Source: Bacteroidota bacterium (GTDB lineage Bacteria; Bacteroidota; Bacteroidia; Flavobacteriales; Flavobacteriaceae). Taken from it: a stretch of DNA of 64,000 bases. Below the pieces are notes generated by a model. The model was not told the origin of the DNA and searched no databases. It saw nothing but the letters and a program-made list of their open reading frames with translations. This document shows, in pieces, positions 29,601-37,610 of this stretch. The stretch's first letter is position 1, and each line of letters opens with the position of its first letter. Location: NCBI GenBank assembly GCA_023390775.1, contig JAEWCF010000058.1, positions 18,712 to 82,711 on the forward strand. Reading direction: 5' to 3'. Made by a program: the position numbers and the translations under genes.

Positions 29601-30092
29601 AATATGGATTTTGTGATCCTGATGACGATGATGGGTATCATATCCCTGGCCGGTATCGTCGTGAAAAACGGAATCGTGCTCATGGACTTCTTCGTGCTCC
29701 TGATGGACCGCAAGGTCGAGGAGAAAGGCGTGAAGTCCCACGACGACCTTACGCTGGACGAAATCAAGGAAGTCATAATCGAATCGGGGAAATCGAGGTT
29801 GCGCCCCGTTTTATTGACCGCGACGACGGCCGTGCTTGGATTGATTCCGCTGGCCATCGGGCTCAACTTCAACTTCTTCTCACTGGTCACCGACCTCAAT
29901 CCGCACATTTTCATTGGCGGGGACAACGTCATCTTCTGGGGCCCATTGGCCTGGACGATCATCTTCGGGCTTACCTATGCGACGGTGCTGACGCTCGTGA
30001 TGGTACCGGTTATGTTCTTCCTCGTGAAGCGCATCAAATACCGCCTTCGGGAAAGGCGCGAGAGGCGAAGGCTTGCGGAAGCACAGGCTTAA
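26622..30092 (+). CDS. RND family efflux permease (HAE1/AcrB type)
   Basis: A 1156-residue inner-membrane proton-driven exporter. The TM4 proton-relay Asp pair is present (GLVMGLGMLVDDGIVVVDN). It is about 100 residues longer than AcrB. The extra part, roughly 500-590, contains two added hydrophobic helices (YTIIFVIIAVIFVILGNVF and LAIISLALMWLY) and a charged loop at the central cytoplasmic region. I recall a similar length in other flavobacterial pumps. The substrate is unknown. It ends the TetR-controlled operon and is followed by a terminator. Confidence 0.92.
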   Translation: MSHKNKEFGISSWAVDNRVTVYIVTSLIVITGLIAYITMPREDFPEIIENKIYISTVFPGNSAEDVEKLIIKPLEKEFKNISGVDKLTSNSYQDYGMIIAEFADDVTIEVAKTRIKDKVDNVKADTDWPNLDNGSKVEPNVFELNISEEVPILNINLQGNYTTQQLKKYGELLQDDLEEIAEVKKVDILGVDDREVEIAIDVFRMSAAQVSFDDIQNAVRSENMTLSGGNLVSQGTRNNIRIVGEIQQPKELENIIVKSNGGMVYLKDIATVAFKEKEKTTYARESGTEVVMLSVKKRANQNMISAIEQIKERIEKAHGTYLPENLKIDLTNDQSSRVEHQVDELSNHIIFGIILVMIVLMFTMGLRNSLFVGAAIPLSMLMAFSILSMFGLTLNTMVLFGLVMGLGMLVDDGIVVVDNVFANMKKGMDRYTASKIGIGEIAWPVISSTATTLMAFLPFALWPGTMGKFMKYFPITLTVTLTASLFVAMVVNAAMTGGSMDIEDRNVSKKSAKRYTIIFVIIAVIFVILGNVFDSKLARAIGHLAIISLALMWLYKVKLYQWTQDFQHSFFPRMEDKYKNFLAKILVGRRAWYAFAGIIGLLVLSVMLLGMFPRKVLFFPDNIPNQAIAYIEYPEGTDIKKTNEATLFVEKQIIDILKKYTDDKGENFLAESIVSQVGVGAGNPNVDAGSASETPFKGKVTVNFSEFKFRQGINTADILEEIRGKVKGIPGAKVTVEKDANGPPAGYPISVQLSGMDYDVMLREADRMIAFINSKNIPGIERLSVDVNKDSPELKVMVDRVNAGSVGVSTGQLGFNLRRSVYGQEISTYKEGDDDYNIVMRLQDDQRKNESVLFNQSLTFRNPNNGQIMQVPVSAVSTTEKSSTYNQIKRKNHKRIMTIYSNVITGYNADEIMKTIGTELQNYEMPKDVTYSFSGVQEEQGKNQSFLMYALFLALAGITLIIVLQFNSVSKTLVILFTVLLSFSGVFYGYVIANMDFVILMTMMGIISLAGIVVKNGIVLMDFFVLLMDRKVEEKGVKSHDDLTLDEIKEVIIESGKSRLRPVLLTATTAVLGLIPLAIGLNFNFFSLVTDLNPHIFIGGDNVIFWGPLAWTIIFGLTYATVLTLVMVPVMFFLVKRIKYRLRERRERRRLAEAQA

Positions 30093-30097
30093 AATCA

Positions 30098-30132
30098 AAA
30101 TCGGCTGCTACGAATAACGTAGCAGCCGATTT
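30098..30132. terminator. Terminator after the RND operon (bidirectional)
   Basis: A perfect 15-bp stem, AAATCGGCTGCTACG (30098-30112) with its complement at 30118-30132, and an AATAA loop. It can serve the convergent gene at 30171 as well. Confidence 0.85.
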
Positions 30133-30170
30133 CTTTATAGATGCTTTGGCCCGGATTGCAGGCCTGGAAA

Positions 30171-30518
30171 TTATTCCCTTACCACTAAAGCATCCTTACT
30201 GTAATTTTTGACCGCAGCGACACGGTTATCGGAATAATCCACTTCACTGACCGTATTTCCGCTAAAGAAATACCATTTACCGGTCTTCTCGCCTGTCGCA
30301 TAATGCGCCACGGCTTTTTTATTTCCCAACTCGTCAAACATTATCCATTTGCCTTCGGGTTTTCCATCAAGGAAATGCCCCTGCTGGTTTACTTTGCCAT
30401 TCTCATGGAAATAGGTCGCCTTAACCATTTTCCCATCGGCCTCCAGGACCGGTTCAATCGTTTGTGCCGACACGACTCCACCCATCAACACCATTCCCGC
30501 AATCACAAATTTTCTCAT
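30171..30518 (-). CDS. Small exported YwqK/MORN-like repeat protein
   Basis: A 115-residue protein with signal peptide (ending VVSAQ). The body has three MORN-variant repeats of the YwqK kind: YFHENGKVNQQGHFLDGKPEGKW, ELGNKKAVAHYATGEKTGKW and GNTVSEVDYSDNR-type strands (each quoted part is under the family pattern NGKxxxxGxFxxGKxxGxW). Such proteins are often called antitoxin-like, but there is no toxin partner here. The function is unknown. Confidence 0.75.
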   Translation of the reverse strand: MRKFVIAGMVLMGGVVSAQTIEPVLEADGKMVKATYFHENGKVNQQGHFLDGKPEGKWIMFDELGNKKAVAHYATGEKTGKWYFFSGNTVSEVDYSDNRVAAVKNYSKDALVVRE

Positions 30519-30594
30519 CGCCGTAGGTTTTTGTAAATCAAATATACTTAATAATTTACAATAACCAAACTTTGGCTTAACAATTTGGTAACAT

Positions 30595-30636
30595 AGCTAA
30601 AAAGCTGTCAGCTGTCGGCTATCAGCTATCAGCTTG
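30595..30636. repeat. Heptad-period array
   Basis: Six words: agctaaa, agctgtc, agctgtc, ggctatc, agctatc, agcttga. Confidence 0.7.
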
Positions 30637-30679
30637 ATTCCGGTCACCCGGTGGCTTTGATGGAGTTCGGCTACGCTAC

Positions 30680-30728
30680 ATTCGTCATTTATCAGTCGTC
30701 AGTCATCAGTCATCAGTTATCAGTATGA
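30680..30728. repeat. Heptad-period array
   Basis: Seven words: attcgtc, atttatc, agtcgtc, agtcatc, agtcatc, agttatc, agtatga. Confidence 0.7.
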
Positions 30729-30763
30729 ATTGGGTAACCCCGAATGTTTATCATTCAGTTTCT

Positions 30764-30854
30764 GTAAACCGTAAACCGTAACAATTCGTCCATTCGTCAT
30801 TCCTCATTCCTCATTCGTCATTTGTCATTTGTCATTCGTCATTCATCACTACTA
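30764..30854. repeat. Longest uninterrupted heptad array (13 words)
   Basis: Exactly 91 bp, thirteen words of 7: gtaaacc, gtaaacc, gtaacaa, ttcgtcc, attcgtc, attcctc, attcctc, attcgtc, atttgtc, atttgtc, attcgtc, attcatc, actacta. The last three bases are the stop codon (TAG on the minus strand) of the TlpA-like gene. The register is kept while the word changes from a GTAAACC to an ATTCGTC type. Confidence 0.8.
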
Positions 30855-31832
30855 ATTGAGCAGTTTATCCAACTGCGAGACCAGTTCGGGTGAAGAAGGC
30901 CTCGGCGCATCGGCCGAAATCACTTTGCCGTCCGGCCCTATCAGGATGAAACGCGGAATCGATTTCACGCCGTAGGCAACCATGAAATCGGAGTTCCAGG
31001 CATTGTCCGCATACAATTGGATGCCGCCCATTTCCTTGTCCTTCACGAATTTTTTCCACTTTTCATAATCCTTTTTCTCGTCGATCGAGATGCTCACGAA
31101 TTCGATGTTTTTGCCATGGTACTTTTTTTCCACCTCCTTCATGGCCGGAATCTCGCGGATGCACGGGCCGCACCAGGTTGCCCAGGCATCGATGTAGACG
31201 TATTTCCCGCGCAGGTCTTCAAGCGTGGTCTTGCCTCCTTTGTGGTTTTCATAAGCAAATGACGGCGAAGGCTGGCCCTGCAGTTTCATCGTCTTTTGGT
31301 TTTGGTAATACTGTGCCAGGGCGCCCATTGCACTGCCCTGTGACTGGCGCTCCATCCGGTTCTTGAAATCGGTGTCGAAATTGCCTTTTGCAAGCATTTC
31401 CTTGTCGGCCTTGATGCGGTCGAACACCGCGGTTTTTACCGTCTCTTCATCGGCTGAAGCCATATTCTCAAGCTTTTCGTCGGCGAGGACCTGCGCGGCC
31501 AGGAAATTGTTTTCGTCCGCGCCCTTTCCGCTCCAGACAATGCTTTCGTCAAACTGTTTGGCGTCCATCTTCAGGGTCAGGTCGAAACCCGGTGCGAGGT
31601 ACGCCTGCGCATATTCCACCCCGTCAAAAATATCGTAGAACCCTTTGGTAATTTCAAAAGTGTCCTTGAATTCGCCCTTCGCGTCGGCCTTGATCTCGTG
31701 TTTGAAATTCTTGCCCTGTACGGTGATCACGTCGCCGTTGCGGTTCTCGATCTTGGCGTGAAGCTTCACCTTTCCGCCCTGCGCCCAAACGCCGGCCACC
31801 GCCAGCATCAGGATCCATGCTATTTTTTTCAT
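30852..31832 (-). CDS. TlpA-like thioredoxin-fold lipoprotein-type redox protein
   Basis: A 326-residue exported protein with signal peptide (about 1-18). Residues 20-110 form a DUF4369-like beta domain, followed by a helical linker and a C-terminal thioredoxin domain of the TlpA/ResA type with the active site WCGPC (Cys221, Cys224; YIDAWATWCGPCIREIPA). It probably reduces disulfides in the periplasm. The cis-Pro loop follows near SIPRFILIGPDGK. No lipobox is evident, so it is soluble or anchored by the uncleaved signal. The stop codon is part of a heptad array. Confidence 0.85.
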   Translation of the reverse strand: MKKIAWILMLAVAGVWAQGGKVKLHAKIENRNGDVITVQGKNFKHEIKADAKGEFKDTFEITKGFYDIFDGVEYAQAYLAPGFDLTLKMDAKQFDESIVWSGKGADENNFLAAQVLADEKLENMASADEETVKTAVFDRIKADKEMLAKGNFDTDFKNRMERQSQGSAMGALAQYYQNQKTMKLQGQPSPSFAYENHKGGKTTLEDLRGKYVYIDAWATWCGPCIREIPAMKEVEKKYHGKNIEFVSISIDEKKDYEKWKKFVKDKEMGGIQLYADNAWNSDFMVAYGVKSIPRFILIGPDGKVISADAPRPSSPELVSQLDKLLN

Positions 31833-31931
31833 AAGTTGTTGAATTGTTGAACGTAAATATAGAATTTAAATCGATAAAATTTCCGGTACCGATATTTTCT
31901 GCACACAAGCCTCAATCTCACGGGCAAATAG

Positions 31932-31939
31932 TATTTTTG
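31932..31939 (+). promoter_or_regulatory. -7 element for aspS
   Basis: TATTTTTG matches TAnnTTTG and lies 15 bp before the aspS ATG. No -33 TTG stands at the normal distance. Confidence 0.4.
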
Positions 31940-31954
31940 TCTCAAATACTTGAC

Positions 31955-33700
31955 ATGTACCGAAGCCATACCTGCGGCGAGCTCAGCGCCCAAAACATCA
32001 ATTCCCGGGTCACCCTTTCAGGATGGGTGCAAAAAATAAGGAACAAAGGATTCATGATTTGGGTCGATTTGCGCGACCGTTATGGCATTACCCAGCTCAT
32101 CATCGACAACCGCAGCGGCGACCAGGTGATGAAACTCGCCGAAACCCTAGGGCGCGAATTCGTGATCCAGGCAAAGGGGACCGTCATCGAACGCGAGTCC
32201 AAAAACCCGAACATTCCTTCCGGCGACATCGAGATCCTCGTATCGGAACTTGAAATTTTGAACGCCGCGGTCACGCCTCCTTTTACCATCGAGGACGACA
32301 CCGACGGCGGCGAGGACATACGCATGAAATACCGCTATCTGGACATCAGGCGAAATCCGGTCAAGAACGCGTTGCTGTTCCGGCACAAAGTCTCGATGGA
32401 AGTGCGCAATTACCTTTCGCAACAGGGATTCTGCGAGGTCGAGACGCCTTACCTTATCAAGTCAACTCCCGAAGGAGCACGCGATTTTATCGTGCCTTCG
32501 CGGATGAACCCCGGGCAATTCTATGCGCTTCCGCAATCGCCCCAGACTTTCAAACAGCTTTTGATGGTGGGCGGAATGGACAAATATTTCCAGATCGTGA
32601 AGTGTTTCCGCGATGAGGACCTTCGCGCCGACCGCCAACCTGAATTCACCCAGATCGATTGCGAAATGGCTTTCGTGGAGCAGGAAGACATCCTGAATGT
32701 TTTTGAAGGGCTGACGCGGCATCTATTAAAGGAGATCAGGGGAATCGAGGTCGACAGATTCCCGCGGATGACCTACGAACACGCGATGAGGACTTATGGC
32801 AATGACAAGCCCGACATCCGTTTCGGGATGGAATTTGGCGAATTGAACGATGTCGCCAAGGGACGTGGCTTTGCCATTTTTGACGACGCCGAACTCATCG
32901 TCGGGATCGCGGCGCCCAATTGCGGAGAGATGACCCGCAAGGAAATCGACGCGCTTATCGACTGGGTCAAACGCCCCCAGGTCGGCGCATCGGGGATGAT
33001 TTATGCCAAATGCAATGCAGACGGCACTTTCAAATCGTCGGTCGACAAATTTTACAACCAGGAAGACCTCGCGGCCTGGGCACAGATCACCGGTGCAAAA
33101 CCGGGCGACATGATCTTTGTGCTCTCTGGCCCCGCCGACAAGACCAGGACCAGGCTCAGCGCTTTGCGGATGGAACTCGCCACGCGGCTCGGCCTGCGCA
33201 ACCCGGATGAATTCGCACCGCTTTGGGTGGTGGACTTCCCCTTGTTGGAATTGGACGAGGAAAGCGGCCGCTACCACGCGATGCACCACCCGTTCACCTC
33301 GCCAAAACCCGAGGACATGGATTTGCTCGCAACGCAACCCGGAAAAGTGCGCGCCAATGCCTATGACATGGTGCTCAACGGCAACGAGATCGGCGGGGAA
33401 TCGATCCGCATCCACGACCGGGCGACCCAGCAATTGATGTTCAAATACCTTGGCTTCAGTGACGAGGAGGCGCGAAACCAGTTCGGGTTTTTGATGGACG
33501 CCTTTGAATACGGGGCGCCGCCGCACGGAGGGCTTGCCTTTGGCCTGGACAGGCTGGTCGCCATTTTGGGCGGACAGGAAACCATCCGCGATTTCATCGC
33601 ATTCCCCAAGAACAATTCGGGCCGCGATGTGATGATCGATGCGCCATCGGCCATAGACAAAGCCCAACTTGAAGAGCTTCACGTAAAATCGACAATATGA
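31955..33700 (+). CDS. aspS: Aspartyl-tRNA synthetase
   Basis: Charges tRNA-Asp. It has 581 residues from the ATG at 31955: OB-fold anticodon-binding domain (GWVQKIRNKGFMIWVDLRDRYG), class II motif 2 (FQIVKCFRDEDLRADRQPEF), the bacterial GAD insertion, and motif 3 (GLAFGLDRLVAILGG). An upstream open extension to 31844 crosses the promoter (TATTTTTG at 31932-31939) and is rejected. The stop overlaps the start of the next gene (ATGA), so the two are cotranscribed. Confidence 0.96.
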   Translation: MYRSHTCGELSAQNINSRVTLSGWVQKIRNKGFMIWVDLRDRYGITQLIIDNRSGDQVMKLAETLGREFVIQAKGTVIERESKNPNIPSGDIEILVSELEILNAAVTPPFTIEDDTDGGEDIRMKYRYLDIRRNPVKNALLFRHKVSMEVRNYLSQQGFCEVETPYLIKSTPEGARDFIVPSRMNPGQFYALPQSPQTFKQLLMVGGMDKYFQIVKCFRDEDLRADRQPEFTQIDCEMAFVEQEDILNVFEGLTRHLLKEIRGIEVDRFPRMTYEHAMRTYGNDKPDIRFGMEFGELNDVAKGRGFAIFDDAELIVGIAAPNCGEMTRKEIDALIDWVKRPQVGASGMIYAKCNADGTFKSSVDKFYNQEDLAAWAQITGAKPGDMIFVLSGPADKTRTRLSALRMELATRLGLRNPDEFAPLWVVDFPLLELDEESGRYHAMHHPFTSPKPEDMDLLATQPGKVRANAYDMVLNGNEIGGESIRIHDRATQQLMFKYLGFSDEEARNQFGFLMDAFEYGAPPHGGLAFGLDRLVAILGGQETIRDFIAFPKNNSGRDVMIDAPSAIDKAQLEELHVKSTI

Positions 33701-34245
33701 AAACCCTGATCCTGGCCGCCCTACTGGCCTTCAGCGTTGCATCGGCACAGGAAGAAAACGCTGCGGTGGAAAATGCCTCGGGGCTGCATATAGGCCTGTT
33801 AGGAATGTATGGGCATTATGAAATGCGGCTGTCGGACCAATGGGCGCTGCGTGCGGAGGCAGGATTTGACGTGGGTTTTGCCATTGGGTGGGACGACGAG
33901 GACGTTTATGGCCTGATCCCTACTTTCCGGCTGGAACCCCGGTGGTATTACAATCTGCCCAAACGGATGGCCAAGGGGTACAGTACCGATGACAATGCCG
34001 GGAATTTCCTGGCGCTCAATACCTCCTACATCCCTGACGTCTTTATCGGGTCCAACCCCGACGGGCTGACCGTGCTCCACGAGTTTCTGGTAATTCCCAA
34101 GTGGGGCATCCGGAGGAACCTGGGCTCGCAATTCAATTATGAGGCGGGCATCGGCATCGGCTATGCGAAATACCGCGAGGAATATATGGGCGATAAATCA
34201 GGCGTCTACCCGGACCTGCATCTGCGCATCGGTTTCAGGTTTTAA
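33697..34245 (+). CDS. Outer-membrane beta-barrel protein, unknown function
   Basis: A 182-residue exported protein with signal peptide (ending ASAQE). It shows alternating beta strands (GLHIGLLGMYGHYEMRLSDQ, WALRAEAGFDVGFAIG) and ends in LRIGFRF, with a C-terminal Phe as in outer-membrane barrels. Its ATG overlaps the aspS stop by four bases (ATGA), a translational coupling to a tRNA synthetase that is probably coincidental. Confidence 0.72.
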   Translation: MKTLILAALLAFSVASAQEENAAVENASGLHIGLLGMYGHYEMRLSDQWALRAEAGFDVGFAIGWDDEDVYGLIPTFRLEPRWYYNLPKRMAKGYSTDDNAGNFLALNTSYIPDVFIGSNPDGLTVLHEFLVIPKWGIRRNLGSQFNYEAGIGIGYAKYREEYMGDKSGVYPDLHLRIGFRF

Positions 34246-34323
34246 ACTTTGCCGAACACCCTGACAATCAAATAATTTTTTGAAACTTTTAACACTGTAT
34301 GGTGTTTGTTTCAATTATTAGTT

Positions 34324-34331
34324 TACATTTG
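34324..34331 (+). promoter_or_regulatory. -7 element for the cold-shock gene
   Basis: TACATTTG matches TAnnTTTG. A TTTG 15 nt upstream (34305-34308) is a possible -33 element at short spacing. Confidence 0.4.
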
Positions 34332-34361
34332 CCGCATTATCAATATTTTATTTGAATTACA

Positions 34362-34559
34362 ATGCGCACAGGTAAAGTGAAATTTTTCAATGAGTCAAAA
34401 GGTTACGGATTCATTACAGACGAGGAAACCGGACGTGACATTTTTGTCCACGCCACCGGAATCAAAGTTGAGAACCTCCGCGAAGGCGACAGGGTCAGCT
34501 ATGAAGAGGAAGAAGGCCGCAAAGGCAAGGTTGCCGCTCAGGTGACCACGCTGGACTAA
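34362..34559 (+). CDS. Cold-shock domain protein (CspA family)
   Basis: A 65-residue single-domain RNA/DNA-binding protein. It begins TGKVKFFNESKGYGFI (RNP1) and has DIFVHATGI (RNP2), the two nucleic-acid-contacting motifs. The length is typical. It is monocistronic: a -7 element stands 31 bp upstream and a terminator follows. Confidence 0.92.
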   Translation: MRTGKVKFFNESKGYGFITDEETGRDIFVHATGIKVENLREGDRVSYEEEEGRKGKVAAQVTTLD

Positions 34560-34579
34560 TATACTTTGACCAAGCTTAG

Positions 34580-34612
34580 AAAACGCTCCGCACACACGGG
34601 GCGTTTTTTTTT
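34580..34612 (+). terminator. Terminator after the cold-shock gene
   Basis: AAAACGCTCCG (34580-34590) pairs with CGGGGCGTTTT (34597-34607) with one G.U, CACACA loop, then a T tract. Confidence 0.85.
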
Positions 34613-34689
34613 ACTTCCGCGGGCTTATTTATACTCTTTAAAAATAACGAACGGCCACTGGCAGCGCGGCCAACGAAATGCCGGGCGCA

Positions 34690-34720
34690 TTGCTTTTTTT
34701 AATTTTCGGGTGTATCTTTG
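34690..34720 (+). promoter_or_regulatory. Promoter of the nuo operon
   Basis: TTG at 34690-34692, a 20-nt spacer and TATCTTTG at 34713-34720. This is a full match to the flavobacterial -33 TTG / -7 TAnnTTTG promoter with normal spacing (17-23). The predicted start site is near 34726, about 20 nt before the nuoA ATG. Confidence 0.65.
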
Positions 34721-34745
34721 CGGCTGATTTACCTAAATTTAAGTT

Positions 34746-35114
34746 ATGCAAACTTCGCAGGTTGATTATTTCCCGATCCTGATGCAATTCCTGCTCGCGG
34801 TTGGTTTTGTCGTGACCACGATTTTCATATCGTCGTTGCTGGGGCCAAAACGCAGCTCGGCAAACAAGGACAAGAATTTCGAGTGCGGGATCGAATCGGT
34901 GGGGAATGCGCGTGCGCCGTTCTCGGTCAAGTACTTCCTGGTCGCGATCCTCTTCGTTCTTTTTGACGTTGAGGTAATTTTCCTTTACCCATGGGCGGTG
35001 AATTTCAGGGAGATGGGCATGGACGGAATGATCAAGATGGGCATTTTTATGGTCCTCCTGCTGGTTGGATTTTTCTATATCATCAAAAAGAAGGCGCTCG
35101 AGTGGGAGCGCTAA
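34746..35114 (+). CDS. nuoA: NADH-quinone oxidoreductase subunit A
   Basis: Membrane subunit of respiratory complex I, 122 residues with three helices (FPILMQFLLAVGFVVTTIFIS, FSVKYFLVAILFVLFDVEVIF, and the last helix before KKKALEWER). KNFECGIESVGNARAPFSVKYF is the typical NuoA loop that takes part in quinone-site conformational change. First gene of the operon. Confidence 0.95.
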   Translation: MQTSQVDYFPILMQFLLAVGFVVTTIFISSLLGPKRSSANKDKNFECGIESVGNARAPFSVKYFLVAILFVLFDVEVIFLYPWAVNFREMGMDGMIKMGIFMVLLLVGFFYIIKKKALEWER

Positions 35115-35189
35115 AGAAGGGTTAATTGATTAATATTCCCGGCGTTTTTTCGTTGTAAAACAATGTACTAACGACAAAATTGCAAGAAA

Positions 35190-35738
35190 ATGAGCGATTC
35201 AAAAATAAATATGGTCCAACCGCCCGAAGGAGTTTCGGGTGAAGGCTTTTTTGCCACCAAGCTCAGCGACGTCGTGGGGCTTGCAAGGGCAAATTCGCTT
35301 TGGCCGCTTCCGTTTGCGACATCGTGCTGCGGTATCGAGTTCATGGCCACGATGGCCTCGCACTATGACGTGGCGCGTTTTGGGTCTGAGCGGATGAGCT
35401 TCTCGCCGCGCCAGGCCGACATGCTTCTGGTCATGGGAACGATCGCCAAGAAGATGGCGCCGATCCTCCGCCAGGTTTACGAACAGATGGCCGAACCGCG
35501 TTGGGTGATCGCCGTGGGCGCCTGTGCGTCTTCGGGAGGAATTTTCGATACCTATTCGGTATTGCAGGGCATCGACAAGGTCATACCGGTGGATATCTAC
35601 GTTCCCGGTTGCCCTCCAAGGCCCGAGCAGATCCTCGACGGCATCATGCGATTGCAGGAACTCGTGAAATCCGAATCGGTACGCCGCCGCAGCTCACCCG
35701 AATACACCGAACTGCTGGCCTCTTATAACATAAAGTAA
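35190..35738 (+). CDS. nuoB: NADH-quinone oxidoreductase subunit B
   Basis: Carries the terminal N2 iron-sulfur cluster that passes electrons to quinone. In its 182 residues the four ligands are present: the tandem Cys46-Cys47 (SCCGIEF), Cys112 (GACASSGG) and Cys141 (PGCPPRPEQ). The gap after nuoA is 75 bp and to nuoC 3 bp. Confidence 0.97.
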   Translation: MSDSKINMVQPPEGVSGEGFFATKLSDVVGLARANSLWPLPFATSCCGIEFMATMASHYDVARFGSERMSFSPRQADMLLVMGTIAKKMAPILRQVYEQMAEPRWVIAVGACASSGGIFDTYSVLQGIDKVIPVDIYVPGCPPRPEQILDGIMRLQELVKSESVRRRSSPEYTELLASYNIK

Positions 35739-35741
35739 CAA

Positions 35742-36263
35742 ATGGCACTGGAAAACGCGGCTATACAAAATTCACTGCAGGACCGTTTCGCATCGGCAGT
35801 TGGCGATTTCAATCAGATCCACGACATTTTGACCTTTGAGGTCGAGGCGTCGCAGATTGTTCCCGTGATGACTTTTCTTCGGGACGACAAAACTTTGCGT
35901 TTCAACTTTTTGACCGACCTGTGCGGCATGCATTTTCCCGATGCCGAACCGTCCCGGCAGTTTTCGGTCGTATACCACATGCACAACTGGATGGACAACG
36001 TCCGCATCCGGATCAAGTGTTACCTCGACGGGGAAAACCCGGAAATCGATACCGTTACGGGGCTTTTCGCATCGGCCAACTGGCAGGAGCGCGAGACCTA
36101 CGATTTTTACGGGATCATTTTCAAGGGCCATCCTCAACTAAAACGCATCCTGAACATGGACGAAATGGTTTCGTTCCCGATGCGCAAGGAATTCCCGCTC
36201 GAGGACGGCGGCCGGACCGACAAGGATGACCGTTTCTTTGGACGAACCACCGATAACTGCTAA
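35742..36263 (+). CDS. nuoC: NADH-quinone oxidoreductase subunit C
   Basis: Peripheral-arm subunit, 173 residues. ERETYDFYGIIFKGHPQLKRIL is the signature of the 30-kDa subunit, followed by MRKEFPLEDGGRTDKDDRFFGR. It is separate from nuoD, unlike the NuoCD fusion of enterobacteria. Only 2 bp separate it from nuoD. Confidence 0.96.
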   Translation: MALENAAIQNSLQDRFASAVGDFNQIHDILTFEVEASQIVPVMTFLRDDKTLRFNFLTDLCGMHFPDAEPSRQFSVVYHMHNWMDNVRIRIKCYLDGENPEIDTVTGLFASANWQERETYDFYGIIFKGHPQLKRILNMDEMVSFPMRKEFPLEDGGRTDKDDRFFGRTTDNC

Positions 36264-36265
36264 TC

Positions 36266-37501
36266 ATGTCAGACTTACTTTTAACTCCCGAAGAGCGGTA
36301 CGCCGGCATCATCAAGAAAAGGCAGAATGAGGACGGCGCCGAGCTTTCCATCCTGAACCTTGGCCCGACACACCCGGCTACACACGGGATTTTCCAGAAT
36401 ATTCTCCTGATGGACGGCGAGCGCATCATCGACGGCGAAGGCACCGTGGGCTATATCCATCGCGCGTTCGAGAAGATTGCCGAGAACCGACCGTTTTACC
36501 AGATCACGCCGCTCACTGATAGGATGAACTACTGTTCGTCGCCCATCAACAACATGGGCTGGTGGATGACACTTGAAAAGGCGCTCAACGTCGAAGTTCC
36601 GAAGCGCGCCCAATACCTGCGCGTAATCGTTATGGAGCTGGCCCGCATCGCCGACCACATCATCTGCAACTCGGTTTTGGGTGTCGATACCGGAGCCCTG
36701 ACCGGCTTTTTGTACGTATTCCAATACCGCGAGAAAATATACGAGATATACGAAGAAATCTGCGGCGCACGCCTGACGACCAATATGGGCCGCATCGGCG
36801 GATTCGAACGCGACTGGAGCCCTTTGGCCTTCAAGAAACTCGACGAGTTCCTCAATGAATTCCCGGCCATCTGGACCGAATTCGAGAACCTGCTCACCCG
36901 CAACCGGATCTTCATGGACCGCACCATCGGCGTAGGACCGATCTCGGCCGAACGCGCCATGAGTTACGGCTTTACCGGGCCTAACCTGCGCGCAGCCGGA
37001 ATCGATTACGACATCCGTGTCATGCAGCCGTACAGCTCTTACGAAGACTTTGAATTCAACGTGCCCGTGGGGCAATCGGGCGATACTTATGACCGTTTCT
37101 GCGTGCGCAACGCCGAGGTCTGGGAGAGCCTTTCGATCATCAAGCAGGCGCTGGCCAAGTTGCCGGAAGGCCCGTACCACGCGGATGTTCCGGACTATTA
37201 CCTTCCGCCAAAAGAGGACGTTTACCACAACATGGAGGCGCTCATCTACCACTTCAAGATCGTCATGGGCGAAGTGCCCGTACCGGTTACCGAAGTGTAC
37301 CACGCGGTGGAAGGGGGCAACGGCGAACTCGGGTTTTACCTGGTCACCGACGGAAGCCGCACGCCGTACAGGCTGCATTTCCGCAGGCCGTGCTTTATTT
37401 ATTACCAGGCCTTCAACGAGATGGTGCAGGGACAGATGCTCTCGGATGCGATCGCGACGCTTTCGAGTTTGAACGTGATCGCGGGAGAACTGGATGCGTA
37501 A
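36266..37501 (+). CDS. nuoD: NADH-quinone oxidoreductase subunit D
   Basis: The 49-kDa quinone-site subunit of complex I, 411 residues. It has LGPTHPATHGIFQ with the conserved histidines, the later TDRMNYCSSP, LTRNRIFMDRTIGVGPIS and, near the end, GGNGELGFYLVTDG, which place it in the NiFe-hydrogenase large-subunit fold without metal ligands. A 146-bp gap with two heptad arrays follows before nuoE. Confidence 0.97.
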   Translation: MSDLLLTPEERYAGIIKKRQNEDGAELSILNLGPTHPATHGIFQNILLMDGERIIDGEGTVGYIHRAFEKIAENRPFYQITPLTDRMNYCSSPINNMGWWMTLEKALNVEVPKRAQYLRVIVMELARIADHIICNSVLGVDTGALTGFLYVFQYREKIYEIYEEICGARLTTNMGRIGGFERDWSPLAFKKLDEFLNEFPAIWTEFENLLTRNRIFMDRTIGVGPISAERAMSYGFTGPNLRAAGIDYDIRVMQPYSSYEDFEFNVPVGQSGDTYDRFCVRNAEVWESLSIIKQALAKLPEGPYHADVPDYYLPPKEDVYHNMEALIYHFKIVMGEVPVPVTEVYHAVEGGNGELGFYLVTDGSRTPYRLHFRRPCFIYYQAFNEMVQGQMLSDAIATLSSLNVIAGELDA

Positions 37502-37536
37502 AGGTTTTGGGTTTTGAGCAATGGGTTTTGGGTAAT
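37502..37536. repeat. Heptad array directly after nuoD
   Basis: Five words (aggtttt, gggtttt, gagcaat, gggtttt, gggtaat) beginning on the base after the nuoD stop codon. Confidence 0.7.
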
Positions 37537-37610
37537 GCCAAGGCCCGATGATATGTAATAAAAGTGATGAATTTAGATTACAAATGTGCCCGGACTCCTC
37601 TCCGCTCCCA

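Larger units (their letters stand above)
30519..30851. other. Repeat-filled intergenic gap
   Basis: This 333-bp gap has no gene. It contains three heptad arrays (30595-30636, 30680-30728, 30764-30854) and a short AT-rich upstream region of the YwqK-like gene. Confidence 0.7.

Noticed and set aside
32726..33682. Minus-strand open frame of 318 codons
   Set aside because: Antisense to aspS, which carries all class II synthetase motifs.
36281..37378. Minus-strand open frame of 365 codons
   Set aside because: Antisense to nuoD in a tightly packed operon.
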